Shown here piece by piece: positions 26,264-34,391 of a DNA stretch of 35,971 nucleotides (positions within the stretch are counted from its first letter, which is position 1; each line of letters opens with the position of its first letter). A program made the translations under genes and the position numbers. The stretch is from Clostridiaceae bacterium (GTDB taxonomy: Bacteria; Bacillota; Clostridia; Peptostreptococcales; Tindalliaceae). The DNA lies in contig JAGXHW010000005.1 of the NCBI GenBank assembly GCA_024635995.1, forward strand, positions 1 to 35,971, given 5' to 3'. The notes beneath the pieces are model-generated. The model saw only the letters and a program-made list of their open reading frames with translations, was not told the origin of the DNA and searched no databases.

Positions 26264-27520
26264 ATGAATAACATCATTAGAAAGTTGAAAGAAGAAGATG
26301 TACCTGCCATGGCCAGCTTAATGCGCAATGCTTACCCAGGGTATGACATATCTGACGACGCACAAAAGAACACTGAAAAGTGGGTAAAGCGAATGGTTTC
26401 AAGTACAACAGATGAAATTGGTCTGGGATGTTTCGATGAATACGATCAGCTGTTGGGGGGGATACAGGTACTACATAAAACCATGAACCTCCGCATGGAA
26501 CAGGTGAAAGTCATAGGCCTGGGTGGACTGTGTGTTAACTTGCTGCATAAGAAAAAAAGAATTGCCCTTAACCTGCTGCTTCATGCCTTCATGAAGGGAA
26601 GAAATGATGGTGCCTGCATGGCCATATTAGATCCTTTTAATATTGGGTTTTATAAGAAGATGGGTTGTGGCATCAGTGTTAAAAATCACCAGTTCAAGCT
26701 TAAACCATCTCAAATACCAAAAGAGGGTAATCGATCCCTGGTCAGTGAACTGATAGAAGAGCAAATGGCTTTAATCGTGAAATATGTGCATCAGTACTCT
26801 GAAAAGCATCATGGTATGCTTAAAATGGAAACTTATGAAGTGTGTGACATTTTAAAAAATTGCCAACTGACACTGGGGGTATGGCAAGAGGATAAGTTGT
26901 CGGGTATTATGCCAATACGATTTGAAAGAACAGCACCACATAACATATTTAAGACCAACCTTGTTGTAGAGGCGTTTTTATACGACAACCATGAAACAGC
27001 CAAAGCGTTCATGTCTTTTTTGAACGCCCAGGAAGATCAGGTTAATCAAGTGGTTCTTTCCAGCCAGGACAACCATTATGAAGTTAACTTTCAGAACCCA
27101 GACACGGGCGACGATGATACATTTCATACCCGAAGCAATGAAATGTATCGAACAGGTAATGGTATGATGGCCAGGATCCTAAACGTGGAAAAAACATTGG
27201 CTGCGGTGGCCGTGCCTGACTACGAAACAATACATTTTCCCATCAATATTCAGATTGATGACCCATTGATAGAAGAACTGAATGGTTTGTGGACCCTGGA
27301 GACCATTGATGGAAAAATTTCGGCTTCACCTGCAAAAAAGCACTCTATAGAGGATGGATCTGTGAACATAGCAGACATGGCATCTCTGGTCATGGGTGCT
27401 GTGGAAATGGCTTCATTGTTGAATTATGGACTTGTTGACGCGAATGACATCACCAAGATGAAAGCTTTGGGGCGTGTACTTCATTATCCACATGCGCCTG
27501 TTTGTTTAAGCCGATTTTAA
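26264..27520 (+). CDS. Eis-like GNAT N-acetyltransferase with sterol-carrier-like C-terminal domain
   Basis: 418 aa. The N-terminal GNAT domain opens IRKLKEEDVPAMASLMRNAYPG and includes LGGIQVL, the core VIGLGGLCVNLLHKKKRIALNLLLHAFM (acetyl-CoA pyrophosphate loop region) and DPFNIGFYKKMGCG. A second divergent GNAT-like half (~150-290) and a C-terminal SCP2-like domain (~300-418) follow, as in Mycobacterium Eis. The chain ends CLSRF; in Eis the C-terminal carboxylate helps catalysis. Eis-family enzymes acetylate amines (aminoglycosides, polyamines, peptides); the substrate here is not inferable. GGGAGG lies nine bases before the ATG. Confidence 0.85.
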   Translation: MNNIIRKLKEEDVPAMASLMRNAYPGYDISDDAQKNTEKWVKRMVSSTTDEIGLGCFDEYDQLLGGIQVLHKTMNLRMEQVKVIGLGGLCVNLLHKKKRIALNLLLHAFMKGRNDGACMAILDPFNIGFYKKMGCGISVKNHQFKLKPSQIPKEGNRSLVSELIEEQMALIVKYVHQYSEKHHGMLKMETYEVCDILKNCQLTLGVWQEDKLSGIMPIRFERTAPHNIFKTNLVVEAFLYDNHETAKAFMSFLNAQEDQVNQVVLSSQDNHYEVNFQNPDTGDDDTFHTRSNEMYRTGNGMMARILNVEKTLAAVAVPDYETIHFPINIQIDDPLIEELNGLWTLETIDGKISASPAKKHSIEDGSVNIADMASLVMGAVEMASLLNYGLVDANDITKMKALGRVLHYPHAPVCLSRF

Positions 27521-27539
27521 TTTGCCGGGAGGAAATAGA

Positions 27540-28316
27540 ATGAAATTAATATCATGGAATGTAAACGGTATTCGGGCTTGTGTAAAAAAAGGTTTTTTAG
27601 AGTTTTTCCAGGAAGTAAATGCAGATGTTTTCTGTATTCAGGAAACAAAAATGCAGGAAGGTCAGCTGGAACTTGACCTGAAGGGGTATCATCAATTCTG
27701 GCATTCTGCCGTTAGAAAAGGCTATTCTGGGACAGCTGTGTTCACGAAGGAAAAACCGATTGATGTGACGTATGGTTTGGGTACAGGCCTTGAGGTATTT
27801 GAGAGTGAAGGACGAGTGATTACACTCACCTTTGATAATTTTTACCTGGTCAATGTCTACACCCCCAATTCTAAGAGAGATTTAGCCAGATTGGAGTATC
27901 GACAGGAGTGGGAAGATATCTTTAGAAATTATTTGAAGTACCTTGATGAGACAAAACCGGTAATTTTGTGTGGAGATCTTAATGTCGCCCACAAGGAAAT
28001 TGACATAAAAAACCCGAAGACGAATCGTCAAAATGCAGGTTTTACTGATGATGAACGCGAAAAAATGACTGTGTTGTTGGACAATGGTTTTGTTGATACA
28101 TTCCGTCATTTCTATCCTGATCAAGAAGACGCCTACACCTGGTGGTCCTATTTGGTCAGAGGACGGGACAGGAATGTTGGCTGGAGAATTGACTATTTTA
28201 TTGTTTCTGAGAGACTTATTCCTATGTTGGAAGATGCCGCTATTCATGACCAGGTGATGGGCAGTGACCATTGTCCGGTGGAATTGGTAGTAAAAGAATT
28301 CCATTTTACAGATTGA
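27540..28316 (+). CDS. exoA: Exodeoxyribonuclease III / AP endonuclease (ExoA)
   Basis: 258 aa, matching the B. subtilis ExoA class (~252). GGGAGGA is six bases before ATG 27540; an in-frame TTG 18 bases earlier is less likely. Motifs: MKLISWNVNGIRA, FCIQETKMQ (metal Glu), VNVYTPNS, CGDLNVAH, and the end MGSDHCPVEL with the catalytic His. WRIDYFIVS is the typical pre-final block. It cleaves abasic sites and trims 3' ends in base excision repair, complementing the Nth glycosylase encoded 6 kb downstream. No obvious terminator follows. Confidence 0.96.
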   Translation: MKLISWNVNGIRACVKKGFLEFFQEVNADVFCIQETKMQEGQLELDLKGYHQFWHSAVRKGYSGTAVFTKEKPIDVTYGLGTGLEVFESEGRVITLTFDNFYLVNVYTPNSKRDLARLEYRQEWEDIFRNYLKYLDETKPVILCGDLNVAHKEIDIKNPKTNRQNAGFTDDEREKMTVLLDNGFVDTFRHFYPDQEDAYTWWSYLVRGRDRNVGWRIDYFIVSERLIPMLEDAAIHDQVMGSDHCPVELVVKEFHFTD

Positions 28317-28366
28317 GTGATTCACGAATTTAATTAAAAGGTTAGTTTATTCACTAGGGACGTTGC

Positions 28367-28395
28367 ACCGCTTATCTCTCTCTTACAGAAGCGGG
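28367..28395. repeat. Hairpin next to repeat copy 1
   Basis: CCGCTT at 28368-28373 and AAGCGG at 28389-28394 form a 6-bp stem with a 15-base pyrimidine-rich loop. It lies directly left of the repeat at 28393 and there is no T-run. ATATACGT (28432-28439) and ACGTATAT (28506-28513) add an 8-bp inverted pair further right. The 218 bases between exoA and the next gene hold no ORF that looks real. Confidence 0.45.
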
Positions 28396-28424
28396 AATCT
28401 TAACAGTGATAGTCATCGGATAAA
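28393..28424 (+). repeat. Short interspersed repeat, copy 1
   Basis: The 32 bases match copy 3 (29592-29623) at 27 positions. The last 14 bases, AGTCATCGGATAAA, are identical, and the differences are mostly A/G transitions. To the right both copies carry CTGGGTAT after a variable gap. Nature unknown: possibly the end of a degraded mobile element. Confidence 0.6.
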
Positions 28425-28533
28425 TCTGGGTATATACGTAGCAAGAGATTAGAATGTGTCTTAAAAGTCGTTAGGTGAATCGTTCAGCAAGTTAAATTAA
28501 TCGTCACGTATATGGAAAATGGAGGTGGCAATA

Positions 28534-28959
28534 ATGATGCAGGATGTACTGCTGAAAACCGGTATGGAGCACATGATTCAAAAAAAAGTGGCATACGAAG
28601 ATACCACTGTAAGCTTTGGTCGATCCGGTATTGAAACTCTTTTTTCAACCCCTGCCATGGTAAGTATGATGATTGAAGCCTGTGTTGATCTGGTCGGAAA
28701 TAATGTGCCGGATGGGACAGTTACAGTAGCCAGACAGCTTCAGCTAACTCACGAAAAACCTACACTGCAGGGCATGACCGTTACTGTTAAAGCAAGCATT
28801 GACCGTCTGGAAGGCAATATGATTTATTTTGATTTGATTTGCTATGATGAAGTAGGACCCATTGCTAAAGGTCGGATGGAAAGACATATTGTCAACAAAG
28901 ATGCCTTGATAAAACGTGCTCATGGAAGAGCTGAGGCTTTAGAAGACATGAACAGGTGA
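28534..28959 (+). CDS. FlK-like thioesterase (hotdog fold)
   Basis: 141 aa. GGAGGTG (28521-28527) is six bases before ATG 28534. The hotdog-fold pattern is LFSTPAMVSMMIEACVD, with the catalytic Glu of the fluoroacetyl-CoA thioesterase (FlK) family, then VARQLQLTHEKPTLQGMTVTV, with the conserved His and Gly. The Thr of the FlK triad would be in STPAM. Proteins of this group hydrolyse acyl-CoA thioesters; fluoroacetyl-CoA itself is an unlikely substrate here, and the true one is unknown. It is isolated between repeat copies 1 and 2 and ends at a bidirectional terminator. Confidence 0.83.
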   Translation: MMQDVLLKTGMEHMIQKKVAYEDTTVSFGRSGIETLFSTPAMVSMMIEACVDLVGNNVPDGTVTVARQLQLTHEKPTLQGMTVTVKASIDRLEGNMIYFDLICYDEVGPIAKGRMERHIVNKDALIKRAHGRAEALEDMNR

Positions 28960-28968
28960 TCAAGTCAG

Positions 28969-28987
28969 TAACATAAGTCATCGGATA
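28969..28987 (+). repeat. Short interspersed repeat, copy 2 (core only)
   Basis: AGTCATCGGATA at 28976-28987 is identical to the core of copies 1 and 3 and is preceded by TAACA as in copy 1, with a 3-base deletion. It abuts the bidirectional terminator. Confidence 0.4.
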
Positions 28988-28989
28988 TA

Positions 28990-29018
28990 AAAAAGCCTCC
29001 GCTAGGCGGAGGCTTTTT
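28990..29018. terminator. Bidirectional terminator between thioesterase and MltG-like gene
   Basis: A 13-bp perfect stem, AAAAAGCCTCCGC (28990-29002) with GCGGAGGCTTTTT (29006-29018), and a loop of three. It serves the two convergent genes. Confidence 0.95.
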
Positions 29019-29019
29019 G

Positions 29020-29556
29020 TCATTGTCCGGCGATAATTCTAACCATTTGTTCCGGCGAAGATCCAGCAGGAATTTGAAACGTTCCTGATTTGAGCTTAAC
29101 TGCCAGCTCAAGTTCTTCCGCCGCTTGTACAAAAGCGATTGTATCAGGGAGCAGTTGGTGATCAACCAGAATCTGTGCAATGCCAATCCCAGGGGTTCCG
29201 TTTGGGATGGTGACGCTGACCATTTCACCTGTAACTGGAGGGGTAACAGGCGTGGCAGGTTCTTCAGCGGGTGATGCTTCTTCCAGTTCCGGTTCGTGGC
29301 GACTGTCCTCCACATCGGTGTTTTCACTGGTAACCGGGTCATTCAGGTCTATAATGATGGTTTCATTGGGTTCATCAGATTCTGATGGTAAATCTGCACC
29401 GCCAATTAGAATATCTGAAGGATCTGGTATCACAGCATTACTATCATCAAAAATGGTTGTAAGGTTTATGTACACGACCCCAACCATAGCTACAGTGATG
29501 ATAAGTGCAAAAAACACATCTGAATAATCATAGATAATGTCTTTGATTTTTTCCAT
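29020..29556 (-). CDS. Single-pass membrane protein with MltG/YceG-like LysM-type domain
   Basis: 178 aa, the only intact minus-strand gene here. GAGGTG lies eight bases before its ATG. One TM helix (~13-33) is followed by an acidic, Pro/Glu/Ser-rich extracytoplasmic spacer (~38-110). A ~65-residue C-terminal domain, VSVTIPNGTPGIGIAQILVD then LKSGTFQIPAGSSPEQMVRII, resembles the LysM-like N-terminal part of endolytic transglycosylase MltG. The catalytic MltG domain is absent, so a peptidoglycan-binding rather than cutting role is inferred. Clostridia often encode such short YceG-like proteins. Its promoter would lie near repeat copy 3. Confidence 0.8.
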   Translation of the reverse strand: MEKIKDIIYDYSDVFFALIITVAMVGVVYINLTTIFDDSNAVIPDPSDILIGGADLPSESDEPNETIIIDLNDPVTSENTDVEDSRHEPELEEASPAEEPATPVTPPVTGEMVSVTIPNGTPGIGIAQILVDHQLLPDTIAFVQAAEELELAVKLKSGTFQIPAGSSPEQMVRIIAGQ

Positions 29557-29591
29557 TGATAGTACACCTCACATTTTAAAGTCAGATAAAC

Positions 29592-29623
29592 AGGATTCTT
29601 AGCGGTGGTAGTCATCGGATAAA
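29592..29623 (+). repeat. Short interspersed repeat, copy 3
   Basis: 27 of 32 bases equal copy 1, in the same orientation. It lies upstream of the minus-strand MltG-like gene, in the 220-base divergent gap before lepB. CTGGGTAT recurs 21 bases to its right, against 2 bases in copy 1. Confidence 0.6.
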
Positions 29624-29698
29624 GCATAGCACAGATTACTGGGTATTTCAACCGATACGCTGCATTTGAATACCTGATTGGATACAACGGCATGGGCG

Positions 29699-29727
29699 TT
29701 GCTTTCACTTGTAGGTGGTGGTACAAT
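29699..29727 (+). promoter_or_regulatory. Sigma-A promoter of lepB
   Basis: TTGCTT at 29699-29704, 17 bp, TACAAT at 29722-29727, 48 bases before the lepB ATG. Confidence 0.65.
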
Positions 29728-29775
29728 AGTGTTAGTTTTTATAACTGTTAAAGATAGACGGGAGGAAAATGCATC

Positions 29776-30297
29776 ATGAAAGAGGAAATAATGGAATGGC
29801 TCAAAACCATTCTGATATCATTGGTAATTGCACTGGTGATAACGACGTTTGTTAAACCTACGATTGTTAAAAACCATTCGATGGATCACACATTGGAAGA
29901 AAACGATTTTTTAATGATCAATCGATTGCTGTATCGAAGAGGTGAACCTCAACAGGGTGATATCATTGTATTTGAATCCCCATTGTTAACTGCTACAGGA
30001 CAAGAAAAACTCCTGATAAAGCGTGTGATTGCTCTTCCTGGAGACCGTGTTTTGATACAGGATGGCCAGGTATATATTAACAATGAGTTGTTAGATGAAA
30101 CATACTTGGAAGATGGCTATACGTTGGGGCAGATTGATTTGGAGATTCCTGCAGGTAAAATGTTTGTCATGGGCGATAATCGAAACAACAGCCTTGACAG
30201 CCGGGACCAGGCCCTTGGTTTGGTGGACCTGGAGGATATTGTTGGCAAGGCGTTCCTGCGGCTATACCCATTCAATCGTTTTGGAGGCTTGTATTAG
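29776..30297 (+). CDS. lepB: Signal peptidase I
   Basis: 173 aa, the short Gram-positive type. One N-terminal TM (~10-27), then the serine box NHSMDHTL with nucleophile Ser35, the lysine box LIKRVIALPGD with general base Lys82, and GDNRNNSLDSR near the end. The serine box usually reads SMxPTL; here His replaces Pro. It removes signal peptides from exported proteins at the outer membrane face. GGAGG is ten bases before the ATG. The nucleoside-kinase-like gene follows after 34 bases, without a terminator. Confidence 0.95.
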   Translation: MKEEIMEWLKTILISLVIALVITTFVKPTIVKNHSMDHTLEENDFLMINRLLYRRGEPQQGDIIVFESPLLTATGQEKLLIKRVIALPGDRVLIQDGQVYINNELLDETYLEDGYTLGQIDLEIPAGKMFVMGDNRNNSLDSRDQALGLVDLEDIVGKAFLRLYPFNRFGGLY

Positions 30298-30331
30298 CAC
30301 GATAAGACTGCTGAAGAGGAGAACATAAGCA

Positions 30332-32005
30332 ATGACTACAAATATGAATAAAAGAGCCATTAAGGTGAGAATAGAAGGACAGGGTGAATTCGAGTACCCC
30401 TATGGGATTACCCTGGAAGAAGTTTCTAAAGATTTTCAGAATAAATCACAATACCTGATCATAGCAGGAATTGTGGGTAATGAACTAAAAGAGCTTCGTC
30501 ATACCTTGGATGAAGATTGTGAAGTAAAGTGGGTTGATTATTGTTCTTCCATCGGATCGAGAATATACAAACGAAGTTTATCCTTTGTTTTTGTGAGAGC
30601 ATGTATGGAACTTCTATCAGGATGTAAAGTGACTGTGGAACACTCCATTAGCAAGGGGCTTTATTGTGAAGTTAAATACAAAAGGCCACTGAATGAAGAG
30701 ATGGTGGAACGAATCAGACAACGTATGCAGGAGATCATAGATGAAGATGTACCATTTCAAAAAAGTCGCATATCTGTAGAGGAAGCCATTGATATTTTCA
30801 GGGATTATGGGCAGGAAAGCAAAGTGAAGTTGCTAAAATACCGTGAAAAGCCTTATATAAAAATATATCAGTGTGGTTGGTTGAAAAATTATTTTTATGG
30901 ATATATGGTGCCTTCTTCCGGCTATTTGAAACAATTTGACCTGACATGGTACGCACCTGGGGTTGTGATTCGTTATCCAAGGAAAGACGCACAGGGAGCC
31001 ATACCTGAATTTGTTGATAATCCAAAATTATTTAAGGTATTTAGAGAATCGGAAAAATGGGCTGAAATTCTTGAGATTGATTATGTAGCCGTTTTAAATG
31101 ATTTGATTGTTAGCAAAAAAGAAGCTGAATATGTGAGAGTGGCTGAAGCACTGCATGAAAAGAAAATTGCAGAAATTGCCGATGAAGTGACGAGAAGCTT
31201 GTCTGAAAAAAGACTGATTCTCATTGCAGGCCCATCGTCTTCAGGGAAAACCACTTTTGCCCGAAGGTTAGCGATCCAGTTGAAAGTAAATGGACTAAAA
31301 CCAAAAAGCATCTCTTTGGACGATTATTTTGTCGACCGTGAAAAAACACCACTGGACGAACTGGGAGAATATGATTTTGAATCTTTGCATGCCATTGATT
31401 TGGAGCTGTTTAATGAGCATCTGAAAGCGTTGCTTGAGGGTAAAGAGGTTGATCTTCCCACTTTCAACTTTAAAACAGGGAAAAGAGAATATACTGGTCG
31501 CAAAATTAAGGTGGAACAAAATCAACCTTTGATTTTGGAAGGAATCCACGCATTGAATGAAGAATTAACGCGTAGTATTGACAGATACAATAAATTTAAA
31601 GTATATATCAGCTGTTTAACACAGCTTAATATCGATGAGCATAACCGCATACCAACCACAGACACCCGCTTAATACGTCGTTTGGTAAGAGACTTTCAAT
31701 TTAGGGGAAATGATGCCACCCGGACCCTTTCAATGTGGTCGTCTGTGAGACGTGGTGAAGAAGGGAATATATTTCCATTTCAGGAAGATAATGATGCCAT
31801 GTTTAATTCAGCACTTTTTTACGAACTTAGTGTTTTAAAAAAGTATGCCGAACCGTTGTTGAGGCAAATTGATAACCAAAATCCCCTCTATGCAGAGGCT
31901 AAGAGACTTCTAAAATTCCTTGGTTATTTTGTGGTCCTTGAGAATGAGGACGATATTCCCAAAACATCTATCTTAAGGGAGTTTATTGGGAAGAGTGCCT
32001 TCTAA
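30332..32005 (+). CDS. TGS/ThrRS-N-like plus uridine kinase-like P-loop protein (nucleoside kinase family)
   Basis: 557 aa. The N-terminus (~8-70) is a TGS-like beta-grasp domain. A threonyl/alanyl-tRNA synthetase second-additional-domain-like part covers ~75-250 (VEHSISKGLYCEVKY), followed by a uridine kinase/phosphoribulokinase domain with Walker A GPSSSGKT at ~300-307, SLDDYFVDREKTP, and HNRIPTTDTRLIRRLVRD. Family members are widespread in Clostridia; the substrate has not been proven as far as I know, though nucleoside phosphorylation is usually assumed. All kinase motifs look intact. A strong terminator follows. Confidence 0.88.
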   Translation: MTTNMNKRAIKVRIEGQGEFEYPYGITLEEVSKDFQNKSQYLIIAGIVGNELKELRHTLDEDCEVKWVDYCSSIGSRIYKRSLSFVFVRACMELLSGCKVTVEHSISKGLYCEVKYKRPLNEEMVERIRQRMQEIIDEDVPFQKSRISVEEAIDIFRDYGQESKVKLLKYREKPYIKIYQCGWLKNYFYGYMVPSSGYLKQFDLTWYAPGVVIRYPRKDAQGAIPEFVDNPKLFKVFRESEKWAEILEIDYVAVLNDLIVSKKEAEYVRVAEALHEKKIAEIADEVTRSLSEKRLILIAGPSSSGKTTFARRLAIQLKVNGLKPKSISLDDYFVDREKTPLDELGEYDFESLHAIDLELFNEHLKALLEGKEVDLPTFNFKTGKREYTGRKIKVEQNQPLILEGIHALNEELTRSIDRYNKFKVYISCLTQLNIDEHNRIPTTDTRLIRRLVRDFQFRGNDATRTLSMWSSVRRGEEGNIFPFQEDNDAMFNSALFYELSVLKKYAEPLLRQIDNQNPLYAEAKRLLKFLGYFVVLENEDDIPKTSILREFIGKSAF

Positions 32006-32020
32006 CACCTTATGAGTGCT

Positions 32021-32049
32021 GCAGTGTGGCCAGGGTCACACTGCTTTTT
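32021..32049 (+). terminator. Terminator after the nucleoside kinase-like gene
   Basis: GCAGTGTG (32021-32028) pairs with CACACTGC (32037-32044), loop of eight, then five T. Confidence 0.88.
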
Positions 32050-32095
32050 ATTGAACTGGCTTTTTGAGAATATACTAAGCTAAGTAGGTGAAGTT

Positions 32096-33019
32096 GTGGA
32101 AGCAAAGGATAAATCCCCTTATGTTTATTTCATTCTTTTTCTCGGAGTGGTTGGTGTTTCTTTTTCAGCGATTCTAACAAGATTTGCTGAAGCACCAACC
32201 AGTGTCATTGCTTTCTATCGTCTTCTTTTTGCTTGTCTACTTACAATGCCTTATTCACTGTATTATCAGCGTTCATATTTTAAAAACCTTACAACTCAGG
32301 AACTGTTCTATTCAATGGCCAGTGGCATTTTTCTGGCGGCTCACTTTCTGACCTGGATCCAGTCATTATCGATGACAACCATTGCTTCCTCAACAGTGTT
32401 GGTTAGCCTTCAGCCTGTCTTTACAATGATTTTAGGTTATTTTTTCTACAGGGAAAAATTACCGTGGATGAGCGCATTCGGGATGTTGGTTGCCATTGGT
32501 GGAAGTGTGGTGATGGGTATATCGGACTTGCAGGTTGATCGTGCTCATCTGCTTGGTGACGTGCTCGCACTTTCAGGAGGTCTTTTTGCCTCTTTCTATA
32601 TGTTAATCGGACGCAAACTAAGGGCAAATGTACCGGCAGCCACCTATTGTACATTGGTTTATGGAGCATGCGCTGCCACATTGTTCGTTTTTAACATGGT
32701 GTTTTCAATTCCAATCACAGGTGTGGGATCTCAAAACCTGGTCATTTTCATGGCGTTGGCATTGGTCTGTACATTGGGAGGCCACAGTATATTCAACTGG
32801 AGTTTGAAACACCTGGAAGCAGTAAAGGTCTCAACAGCGTGTTTGGGTGAACCTTTGGGAGCAACCATTTTGGCATACTTTATTTTGAGAGAGGTGCCGG
32901 GTTCGTTGCAGTTGATCAGTGGAGCGATTATTATCTTTGGTCTTTATCTGTTCCTGAGAGGGACGACAATAAAACCGGGCAACTTAAAAAATACCAACCT
33001 TGTGGTGAAAGGATCATAA
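32096..33019 (+). CDS. EamA/DMT-family transporter
   Basis: 307 aa from GTG 32096, with TAGGTGAAG just upstream. Ten hydrophobic helices form two EamA repeats (~8-145 and ~155-290). Typical marks are SFSAILTRFAEAPTSVIAFYR in the first repeat and the LKHLEAVKVSTACLGEPLGA stretch near the end of the second. Members export amino acids, nucleotide sugars or other metabolites; the substrate cannot be told. The next gene begins one base after the stop, implying co-translation. Confidence 0.92.
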   Translation: MEAKDKSPYVYFILFLGVVGVSFSAILTRFAEAPTSVIAFYRLLFACLLTMPYSLYYQRSYFKNLTTQELFYSMASGIFLAAHFLTWIQSLSMTTIASSTVLVSLQPVFTMILGYFFYREKLPWMSAFGMLVAIGGSVVMGISDLQVDRAHLLGDVLALSGGLFASFYMLIGRKLRANVPAATYCTLVYGACAATLFVFNMVFSIPITGVGSQNLVIFMALALVCTLGGHSIFNWSLKHLEAVKVSTACLGEPLGATILAYFILREVPGSLQLISGAIIIFGLYLFLRGTTIKPGNLKNTNLVVKGS

Positions 33020-33020
33020 A

Positions 33021-34046
33021 ATGATTGGTCTGGATAAATTGTTTGTAGTGGGAAAAGAAATGAATTTTACTGCCATTGGCGCTTTAAAAGCGCGTCACTT
33101 TGACGAGTTGCTGCCTGTGTTGCATAAACGGGCAGAAGAAAAGAGGAAGACGGTTTTTGAAGAACAGCAAACTGAATCTAGAATTAATCCGTTTTTATTG
33201 ATGGATTCGGCGAAAAGCATCATTGTCACCGCAACCTCTTATCGCGATGAATCGTCTATATATATAGACGATAAGCCCCGTCATGCAGGTAAACTGGCTC
33301 GCTTTGCACGTGGATTGGATTATCATCTAGTAGTGCATTACCAACTGAAAAAGCTGGCAGAAAAACTCTATAAGTTGGAACCTGCTTTGGTTTGGCGGGC
33401 CTTTGTGGATACGGGCCCTTTGGTTGACAGGTACCTTGCTGCACAGGCAGGTATAGGGATCTATGGAAAAAATAATTGTTTGATTATACCGGGAACAGGC
33501 TCTTATGTTGTGTTAGGTTATTTGATCATCAATAAGCCAGTCCAAGAGAGTGTGGGTGAGCCACAACCCCTTCAATCCTGTGATGGTTGTGGAACGTGTC
33601 AAAGAGCGTGTCCCACAAAAGCCCTGGAAGAGCCATTTAAAGTAAACCCCAGCTTGTGCCTGTCACACTTGTTGCAACAAAAAGAAAGCATCCCCTATGA
33701 AATAAGAAAACTCATGGGACAACGAGTGTATGGATGTGATGTTTGTCAGGAAGTATGTCCCCATAACAAAACTGCGGCACAGACTGAAGAACCGATGATG
33801 CTGGAAAGTCCCAGGTTACCATGGATTGATGTGGCCCATCTTCTTACTTTATCCAACAGGGAGTTTAACCGATTATACAGAAGCAGGGCATTTGGATGGA
33901 GAGGACAAAAGATTATGCAAAGAAACGGTCTCATGGCGTTGGGAAATTCAAGCGATCCTGGTGCAAAAAATCTTATAAAGCCTTTCTTGCATCATCAAAG
34001 AGATACACTTAAAGATATGGCCCGATGGAGTACAACACAACTTTAA
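33021..34046 (+). CDS. queG: Epoxyqueuosine reductase QueG
   Basis: 341 aa. The N-terminal cobalamin-binding catalytic domain contains FLLMDSAKSIIVTATSYRD, RGLDYHLVVH and FVDTGPLVDRYLAAQAGIG. Two [4Fe-4S] clusters are bound by CDGCGTCQRACP and, with the single CLSH cysteine, YGCDVCQEVCPHN. A C-terminal HEAT-like helical part follows. It converts epoxyqueuosine in tRNA to queuosine in a cobalamin-dependent step. AAAGGA lies about seven bases before ATG. A perfect palindrome sits inside the gene at 33251-33272. Confidence 0.95.
   Translation: MIGLDKLFVVGKEMNFTAIGALKARHFDELLPVLHKRAEEKRKTVFEEQQTESRINPFLLMDSAKSIIVTATSYRDESSIYIDDKPRHAGKLARFARGLDYHLVVHYQLKKLAEKLYKLEPALVWRAFVDTGPLVDRYLAAQAGIGIYGKNNCLIIPGTGSYVVLGYLIINKPVQESVGEPQPLQSCDGCGTCQRACPTKALEEPFKVNPSLCLSHLLQQKESIPYEIRKLMGQRVYGCDVCQEVCPHNKTAAQTEEPMMLESPRLPWIDVAHLLTLSNREFNRLYRSRAFGWRGQKIMQRNGLMALGNSSDPGAKNLIKPFLHHQRDTLKDMARWSTTQL
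33251..33272. repeat. Perfect 22-bp palindrome inside queG
   Basis: The first half ATCGTCTATAT is followed directly by its exact reverse complement, with no spacer. Flanking bases (A and A) do not extend it. It codes for a variable surface-like stretch (SSIYIDD) of QueG. TCGCGA lies just to the left. Confidence 0.9.
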
Positions 34047-34079
34047 CAGAAATAATCCAAATCAAGAGGTGGCGCTGGT

Positions 34080-34364
34080 ATGCTATACGTTGGCATTGGA
34101 AGCTTTACATTACTTTTATATGAAGGTGTTTCCTTGAAAGAGAAACGGATGGTCGTTAAAAGCCTGATCCAAAAAATAAGCAGTCGTTATAATGTATCGA
34201 TTGCAGAAGTTGGGGAGCAGGAGAAATGGCAGCGCTCAGAAATCGGGTTTAGTTGTGTAAGTAATGAAAGAGGCCATATTGAAAAAATGATGCAGGAGAT
34301 TATACGTTTTGCAGAATCGGACGGCAGAGGAGAAGTCATGGATATCCAGACAGAGATCGTTTAA
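34080..34364 (+). CDS. DUF503 family protein (YlxP-like)
   Basis: 94 aa. The sequence LYVGIGSFTLLLYEGVSLKE followed by KRMVVKSLIQKISSRYNVSIAEV is the DUF503 signature, a ferredoxin-like fold. YlxP of B. subtilis, ~92 aa, belongs here and lies in the nusA-infB-rbfA operon, hinting at a ribosome-related role. This gene is at another locus, so it may be a second copy. AGAGGTGG precedes the ATG; nth follows 27 bases later. Confidence 0.88.
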   Translation: MLYVGIGSFTLLLYEGVSLKEKRMVVKSLIQKISSRYNVSIAEVGEQEKWQRSEIGFSCVSNERGHIEKMMQEIIRFAESDGRGEVMDIQTEIV

Positions 34365-34391
34365 CCGTACAAGAAGAAGGTGATGGAATTT

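Noticed and set aside
28966-29342. A 125-codon minus-strand frame overlapping the MltG-like gene
   Set aside because: The other minus frame has a good RBS, a TM anchor and a family-like domain; this one crosses the terminator hairpin.
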